Assembly: GCA_907164885.2 (NCBI GenBank) | Contig: OU015500.1 | Span: 53,691,783-53,755,782 of the forward strand | Direction: 5' to 3' | DNA from: Dolomedes plantarius | Lineage: Eukaryota; Arthropoda; Arachnida; Araneae; Dolomedidae | Length of the DNA: 64,000 bases | In this document: positions 58,088 through 64,000 of the stretch, one piece after another | Layout: every line of letters starts with the position of its first letter | How positions within the stretch are numbered: position 1 is the first letter of the stretch | Made by a program: the position numbers and the translations under genes | Notes under the pieces: model-generated | The model's database searches: none | What the model saw: the letters and a program-made list of their open reading frames with translations, nothing else | Told to the model about the DNA's origin: nothing

Positions 58088-61000
58088 TAAGTATTTGCTA
58101 ATTAAATTAATATTTAGAATTGTAATTTGTACGCACTATTTAGATTTTTATATCCTTTAGAAAGTATAAAATACATGACACAAATATCAATTCCAAATCT
58201 ACATAGGTGAAAAATAAAAATGTATTTTCATTTCCAGTATAATATTTTCCATTTTACTTCTTTAAAGAAATTTGAAAGAAAATTATAATGTAATTTTTTT
58301 TATTATGTTAATCCAAATTAAACATTTTTTTACTACTGGATTGATAAATCAGTTACACATGATTCCTCCATAGTAAATTCATGCATAGTATTCAATGCAT
58401 AGCATTCCTGCATAGTATTCAATGCATAGTAGTCCTGCATAGTATTCAATGGTGAAAAATTGTAAAATATATTTAATAGGAAAATGGACAATGTACTTAT
58501 TGCAGGTATCAATAGGCAACAAATTATCCGTGTCTAAATGTTAAAAGATGGATTCAAAAACATTCCACATTATAAAAGATTCTAAAAATGAACTTGTAAA
58601 TCATACAAAAGGATCTATTGAATTCCTTATCAAATTGTGTTTTGAGTAATCTTTATAAAATACTGTGCATTTTATACATTATAAAGAAATTAAGAACAAA
58701 TATTCTTAAAATTTTTGTGTTCATAATTTAAAAGAATGTATTTAGTATAATTATATATTTTAATTTAAATACTAAACACTAATAGGTATTTTTCATGTAT
58801 AATCTTAATAGCCTTAAAATATAATTTTTTAAAATTCTATTAATAATGTTCTATGTGTACACTCAATTGCTATATATGTATATGTTATTCCTACTGGGTG
58901 AAATTCCTTTATTTTATGTCTATCGAGAGTAAAGATATATTCAAAATTTCAAAACCAGATCAAAATATTGTTTAATCAGTATCCACATGTCAAGTAAATA
59001 TTGAAACAATAGCAAATATTGGAGCATTTTTTTATTTTGAATATCTCATTAAATAAAAAGCTTATTTAAGGAACATTTTGAATTTCAATTGCTATTAATC
59101 AATATTTTGAACTGGCTTTGATATTTAGATTATATTTCTACTCTCTCTGAAGATATAAAATAAAACAATTTCACTCTTTAGGAATAACATAATGGTGCAT
59201 ACTTTTTGCAACTGAGTGTATATATTCTTGCAATTGAGTGTATATATATTTTCAAGAATTATTAATTTTTGTAGGTATGTGAACTCCATTGTATTCCTGA
59301 ATTCATTCAAATATGGTCTTCGAACTACAGGTTTATATTTCAGACTTATTTCAAAATTTTGGAAATTTAGATCGTTTTAGAGTTTTAAATTTGTGTCAAT
59401 ATAGATGCCACGTGCATTTAATTTTCTAATTTGTATCGTGTTTGAAATCACTTTTATCAGTGTTATTAGAGATGAGGGCAGTGAAAATTATTCCAAAATA
59501 GACTATTTAGATACATAAATTGTTTCTTAAATTATTAATTTGCATTCCATGTTTTTAAATTATATATTTATAAGTATATAGATTTGTAGATTATCAGGAT
59601 GTGTACATACAAAAAATTGCTTTATTGTAATAGATATTGTACGATAAGAGTTTTTAAAAATCTGAGAATGGTCTCAGTAACTATCTATAAGCTGTTCATC
59701 TCTAAAGGTCTTTTGGAAATTATTTTGTTGTCATGCTGTGCAAAATAAATGTGAACTTATTGGCTTAAAGTATATATATAAAGGGTAAAATTAGTTTCTT
59801 TTCCCCTTTTTATATTAGTGATAAGCAAGTTTATAAAGAACTCGTACTTTTCAATACTTCTTGGTTTGATAAACCATTAAACTTTTATTATGGCAATATA
59901 AGAAAATATTGGTTTCTTTACAGAATTTTGAAACTGGAATCGAATGAACAGAATTACAGAATTTGAAACTGAACTTCAGAACTTCGGGCTTGAAAGACAA
60001 ATACCACTTGGATCTCATAACTCGTGTAAGTTTTTGTTTAACGTCACTGAGTCTACCTTCACTGAGTCTACCTTTTTGTCTAACGTCACTGAGTCTACCG
60101 AGATATACTTTTATTTTCAGCAGTGGACTTGTGGCCAAAATCACTGTTTTTAATATTTTTTTAGATTTATTTTTAACTAATTAAATTTTTCTATGAAAAA
60201 ACTATAAAAATATTTATTAAACAACTAAAAATTTCAAATTAATTTTTTTAACTTAGACGCTAATCTGAACTTTCTCATAAACTTTGGTCTCAATAATTTG
60301 TGGATAGAATATTGATTTTCTTTATTTATTCTTTTTTAACTGTGAAGCTTGTTATTAAGGTTTTAGGTGAGTGAGAAAGTGCAATCCAGGGATTTCAGTT
60401 ATCATGACTCCCTGGTCATGTTAACTCTTGTGAAAAAACTTGAAAGTCTTTAACTCTTGCCAAAAAAAGAGATTTATATTATAAAAGTATAAAATGCCAA
60501 GGTTTATTTAGAAAATATGAAATCTGTTCATGGACAAAGTTTGTTTATAAAACTGTAGATAAGACATTCATTGTGAGTTGTGGTTTATTATATCAAAATG
60601 TGTGTTTGATAAGTGAATGAAATAACCCTTTCTTAATAATGGAATAGAACTCCTGTATAATCAATGAATTCACGGATACAAGATACAGTTCCAAAAAGCA
60701 AAACGCCTGGTTTACAGAGTCTTTTATAATAACAGAAAAATTATATTTATATTATGAAAATGTGAAGTGCCAAGCTTTATTTATTCTTAATGGTTAACAT
60801 TAAAATTTTAAAAATATTTTTAGAATTTCCTGATAAGTTGTTAGAGGTTCGTTGATAATTCATTACAGAAGTAGTAAAAAGGAAATTGCTTTTGGATGTA
60901 TTAGATCATTAATTAATGGGCTAAGTAATTTTAAATTTTGGTAAAATTTAATTTTATGCATGCCATAAATTTTTCTCTCTGTTAAACATGTTTATTCCAT

Positions 61001-61266
61001 TTTAAGTCTTAATACTTATATAAAGAATTTGGATTAAATGAAAACAGTAATGAGTGATGGTGAAAATGTATTAAATGTGGTAATTGAATTGCTTGATGTT
61101 CTAAGACATAAAATTTCTCATCATCAAAATACAATAATTGACTTCTTGACTGAACAACTGACTTTATTATTAAACAATATCCTATTTTGCTACCCCCCTT
61201 GTTTAAGTATATTATATAATCATCCTTCAAATCCTAATAGACCATTATTTTATATTTTTGATACTG
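58088..61266 (+). repeat. 3-kb repeat, copy 2 (P-element-like)
   Basis: Collinear with 27331-30312. It contains an exon-like block ending at about 60025 (LERQIPLGSHNS before GTAAGT), then an AT-rich intron-like region, then the transposase frame. Extra short tandem pieces occur at 58385-58450 (CATAGTATTCAATG) and 60045-60100 (GTCACTGAGTCTACC). Confidence 0.88.
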
Positions 61267-62035
61267 TACACATTCTGAAGTGTGTCAGAAATAATTGGCT
61301 GAATCAGAAGAATTATGGTCAGTGTATGCATTTTATTGATTTTAATGATCATAACTTAACTAAAACTGCCTCTTTTAGAACCATTAAAAGTATCCATTCT
61401 TTAGAGGATGGACAGATAGTGTTATCATAATACGTGTTTGGATAATTATATCCAAACACATATTTAAACATAATATGTGTTTGGATTAACTTTTAAAAAC
61501 TCCATCTTCTATGGAGAGACAAAATGTAAAACTATGCCTTAAAATTTTCAATGACCATTTTGTTGAAGGGTTGAAAGTGCTTTCTACACATACTGATGAA
61601 CCTTTTTGTTTAGAAACATCTGAATATATTGCAATCATTATTAAATGGTGGAAGATAATGAATGTGTAAAGTAAGTTAAAAGGGGGTCATAAACGAGATG
61701 TGTATTGTGAGCCTTTGTCATCTAATGCATCCAATGAAAAGGTTATGTACCTACAAAAATTCTTAGTTTGGCTTGATACTTGGAATTCTCTTAAATATAC
61801 TTCTGGCTTTTTAACTAAAACATATACCCCACTTTCTCACACTACACATGCTGTACTTGAAATGTGAACATATTGTTGCAATGAATTGGGGATGGCATAT
61901 TTCTTAACAGGAAAAATTCAAACCGACATTATTGAAAATAGGTTTGAAAAGTTTCGCCAATTGTCTGGGTCACAATACAACATCTCGTTGACACAGGTTT
62001 TCGAAAATGAATCGAAGCTTAGACTTCAAACCCTA

Positions 62036-62036
<1 letters not shown>
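61038..62036 (+). pseudogene. P-element/THAP9-like transposase, C-terminal half, broken
   Basis: The frame 61038-61430 includes NPNRPLFYIFDTVHILKCVR then NNWLNQKN, matching the RNase-H-like core of P-element/THAP9 transposases. After a small AT-rich insertion (about 61431-61490) a second frame gives SSMERQNVKLCLKIFNDHFV, ETSEYIAIIIKWWKIMNV, TLTH-like TPLSHTTHAVLE, and FLTGKIQTDIIENRFEKFRQ then [20 protein letters not shown]. The order agrees with the family. In-frame stops occur at 61667-61669 and near 61866, and the (TA)n tract at 62036 replaces the very end. The N-terminal THAP zinc finger was not identified. Confidence 0.82.
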
Positions 62037-62218
<182 letters not shown>

Positions 62219-62364
62219 CCACAGGACATATGATTGCGTTGCATTCATAATCTTCAATGGATAAGCGTATAGAGACAGCAATGATATTACATTTAGTTTT
62301 GTAAAACTGGGTTAAAATCTGTGAATGTAATTTAAACATTTTATGAGTGAACGAACTCTAAATA

Positions 62365-63783
62365 CACTGCTGGCCACCCAAATTGCACCACCAAGAAAGA
62401 CAAGAGATATCACAACAAAATTTATTTTGTAGATAACATGTTGACCAAGTATCAAATGATTAAATTTATAGACTTCTGTGAAGTGTGGTTCCTGCCAAAA
62501 TCAGTAGCCAGAGTAGCCGCCATTGTTGGAGATCACCGCTGCCAAACGCCTCGGCATTGATTCAAAGAGACTTTGGATGAGTTCTTGGGGTACAGCAGAC
62601 CAAGCAGCTTCCACACGTTGCCAAAGTTGATCTGCTGTGGCAGCTGGGGATGGAATTTGGTTTAATCGTAGAGCAACCATGGACCACATATTTTCTATCG
62701 GCGAAAGATCCAGAGAGCGAGGCGGCCAGAGAAGCAATTCAATCTGGCGATTGACGAAGAACCGTTGGACAATGCGTGCCACGTGTGGTCGCGCATTATC
62801 CTGTTGAAATATGGCTGTGGGCAAGCCCTGAAGGTAAAGAAGGACAACTGGCTCCAACACCTCGGAGATGTAGCGCTGGCTGTTTAAAGTACCGGCAATG
62901 CGTACTGGACGTGTACGAGAGTGATATCCAATACTGCCCCATACCATAATACCCGGTGCAGGACCAGTGTGGCGGTGCATAACGCAGCTGTTCAGCATCC
63001 TCTCTTCACGGTGTCTCCAGAGTCGAATGCGACCATCGTTGTGTTGCAGACAGAAGCGTGACTCGTCAGTAAAGACAATTTCATTCCATTCTGCCGTCCA
63101 CATCCTTCTGTCATCGCACCATTGGCGGCGGAGACGTCTGTGGTTCTGCGTCAAGGGTAGACAAAGCAATGGACGTCTTGCGGACAGACCACTCTGCTGT
63201 AAACGGCGTCGAATGGTACGCGCAGACACTGGATGATGCGTTACAGACTGCATGTGCTGTGCTATGGTTCGTGATGTCACTGAGCGATCCGTCACTGCCA
63301 TGCGCACAATTTGCCTGTCATCACGTGAAGTGGTGCGCTGAGGTCGATGCGATCGAACACGTCGGTCCATCGTACCCTCCTGCATCCAACGATCACATAT
63401 CCGCATTTCAGTTATTTGGTTTCGTCCAACACGACTGCCGATTTCCCTGAAAGATAATCCACAATCTCGGTAGGCCACTATCCTTCCTCTGTCGAACTCG
63501 GATACTTGATCAAAAGATGATCGCTGTTTTCGACGAGGAATAATTGATCGTTTTTTTGAAAAAACCACAAGAAAAACAGAATTGCCAAACTTGAAATCGT
63601 CGAAATCTCCAAGCCTTAAATAGCGCTTTGAAGTGGGTCCACAGGCGCGCGTGATGTGCGTCTGCGCTGAAATTCTAATGATTTGCATATCTCACCTCCG
63701 CTAATGCATGTTGTATGTTATTTGCAATTTCATGTTATTTGCATATTTCCTTCAGGGTGTTGCATTTACAGTGGCCAGCAGTG
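62365..63783 (-). mobile_element. Tc1-like transposon 6, nearly intact
   Basis: The left TIR CACTGCTGGCCACCCAAATT, then GCACCACC, and the right TIR (reverse complement) CACTGCTGGCCACTGTAAAT, then GCAACACC, match well. TA flanks both sides (62363-62364 and 63784-63785). The 1,419-bp length and an uninterrupted transposase frame mark it as the youngest DNA transposon in the window. Confidence 0.93.
62501..63688 (-). CDS. Tc1-like transposase (DD34E), uninterrupted frame
   Basis: Cut-and-paste transposase; in this family it binds the TIRs and excises and inserts at TA. The helix-turn-helix region lies at about residues 60-170 (SEFDRGRIVAYRDCGLSFRE, then VSARTIRRRLQQSG). The catalytic triad is D208 (FTDESRF), D297 (FQQDNARPH) and E332 (SPIENMW); the last two are 34 residues apart. 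GPAPGIMVWGSIGY and the C-terminal MPRRLAAVISNNGGY are typical. At 395 codons it is about 50 longer than usual. Related proteins begin at the PRRKQRS motif, but the codon there is ATT (63541-63539), so the native ATG is probably lost and the first 49 residues may be a fortuitous extension. There are no stops inside the domain. Confidence 0.93.
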   Translation of the reverse strand: MQIIRISAQTHITRACGPTSKRYLRLGDFDDFKFGNSVFLVVFSKKRSIIPRRKQRSSFDQVSEFDRGRIVAYRDCGLSFREIGSRVGRNQITEMRICDRWMQEGTMDRRVRSHRPQRTTSRDDRQIVRMAVTDRSVTSRTIAQHMQSVTHHPVSARTIRRRLQQSGLSARRPLLCLPLTQNHRRLRRQWCDDRRMWTAEWNEIVFTDESRFCLQHNDGRIRLWRHREERMLNSCVMHRHTGPAPGIMVWGSIGYHSRTRPVRIAGTLNSQRYISEVLEPVVLLYLQGLPTAIFQQDNARPHVARIVQRFFVNRQIELLLWPPRSLDLSPIENMWSMVALRLNQIPSPAATADQLWQRVEAAWSAVPQELIQSLFESMPRRLAAVISNNGGYSGY

Positions 63784-63856
63784 TAATTACAATTGTACTA
63801 TGTTTTTAAAAGTCAAAATTATCGTCTCGGGCTTGTAAGTTTTGTTTTTATTCAAA

Positions 63857-64000
63857 ATGGCGTTTTTAACAAAGCAGTGGTTTGAAGGCTACATTTATGC
63901 TCTTTCCGAAGAGAAATATGTATACTCCGTTATCCAAAAACGATGTGAGAGTCATGGTTTTGTGATATCTAAAGCGTCGATAGGTAATATCGTCAACAAG
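63857..64000 (+). CDS. Transposase-like N-terminus, cut by window end
   Basis: Starts MAFLTKQWFEGYIYALSEEK, continues YVYSVIQKRCESHGFVISKA and SIGNIVNK, and is open to the last base (48 codons). The alternation of short helices with a final IGNIVNK recognition-helix-like segment resembles the N-terminal helix-turn-helix of a Tc1/mariner-type transposase. Confirmation needs sequence beyond this window. It begins 73 bp after Tc1-like transposon 6 and is a separate gene. Confidence 0.55.
   Translation, partial: MAFLTKQWFEGYIYALSEEKYVYSVIQKRCESHGFVISKASIGNIVNK

Noticed and set aside
62967..63450. Plus-strand frames of 89-93 codons
   Set aside because: Antisense shadows of the transposase at 62501-63688.

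Overview
This is an AT-rich eukaryotic window with no operons or ribosome-binding sites. Long (TA)n runs are dispersed through it and almost every recognisable coding stretch belongs to a transposable element. The mix (several Tc1/mariner lineages, an irritans-like mariner, piggyBac, hAT, Helitrons, a P-element/THAP9-like transposase, a Ty3/Gypsy-type LTR element) points to an animal, most likely an arthropod. Several protein families resemble repeats I associate with chelicerate (spider) genomes, but that is a judgement from memory and not something the sequence proves. No complete host gene is visible; the window behaves like intergenic or very long intronic DNA.

Layout. 0.9-10.3 kb: five copies (A-E) of one Helitron family, one nested in another, a hAT-type element carrying a 37-bp minisatellite, and a dead Tc1 element with both TIRs. 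11.3-13.2 kb: a MADF-like ORF in a dispersed repeat that was split at a TTAA by a 1.1-kb piggyBac relic; the matching empty site survives at 49.2 kb. 14.8-18.2 kb: two more dead Tc1 transposases. 18.8-19.9 kb: a hAT relic whose transposase 3' end is tandemly triplicated. 21.0-21.5 kb: a near-perfect hairpin MITE nested in another TIR element. 22.7-26.8 kb: a GC-rich tRNA/SINE-like island with a (TA)n tail and two opposed fragments of an old multi-copy gene family (family X).

27.3-30.3 and 58.1-61.3 kb are two copies of one roughly 3-kb repeat. The second runs into a recognisable P-element/THAP9-like transposase C-terminus; the first lost it. Between 32.3 and 34.2 kb lie two back-to-back long palindromes, followed by a candidate terminal exon with a polyadenylation signal at 34.5-34.6 kb. 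35.5-36.8 kb: a second type of GC-rich island, then a foldback element embedded in (TA)n. 38.3-41.8 kb: a sixth Helitron (F), ends of a second Helitron family, satellite-like repeats, a tRNA-like SINE head and a 1.4-kb TIR element. 42.6-44.9 kb: a mariner interrupted by a Tc1-like element of DD36E spacing whose transposase carries one nonsense codon. 50.2-53.1 kb: a defective LTR retrotransposon with a perfect 5-bp target duplication. 54.1-54.9 kb: Helitron G. 62.4-63.8 kb: the youngest-looking element, a Tc1-like transposon with a 395-codon uninterrupted transposase frame. The window ends inside a further ORF with a transposase-like N-terminus.

The elements do not cooperate as a pathway. What they give is a relative chronology through nesting: D in C, hairpin in TIR element, piggyBac in the MADF repeat, Tc1 in mariner. 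The most useful new observations are the reconstructable empty site, the uniform A/T flanks of all seven Helitrons, the hAT C-terminal triplication, and the paired palindromes beside a possible terminal exon.
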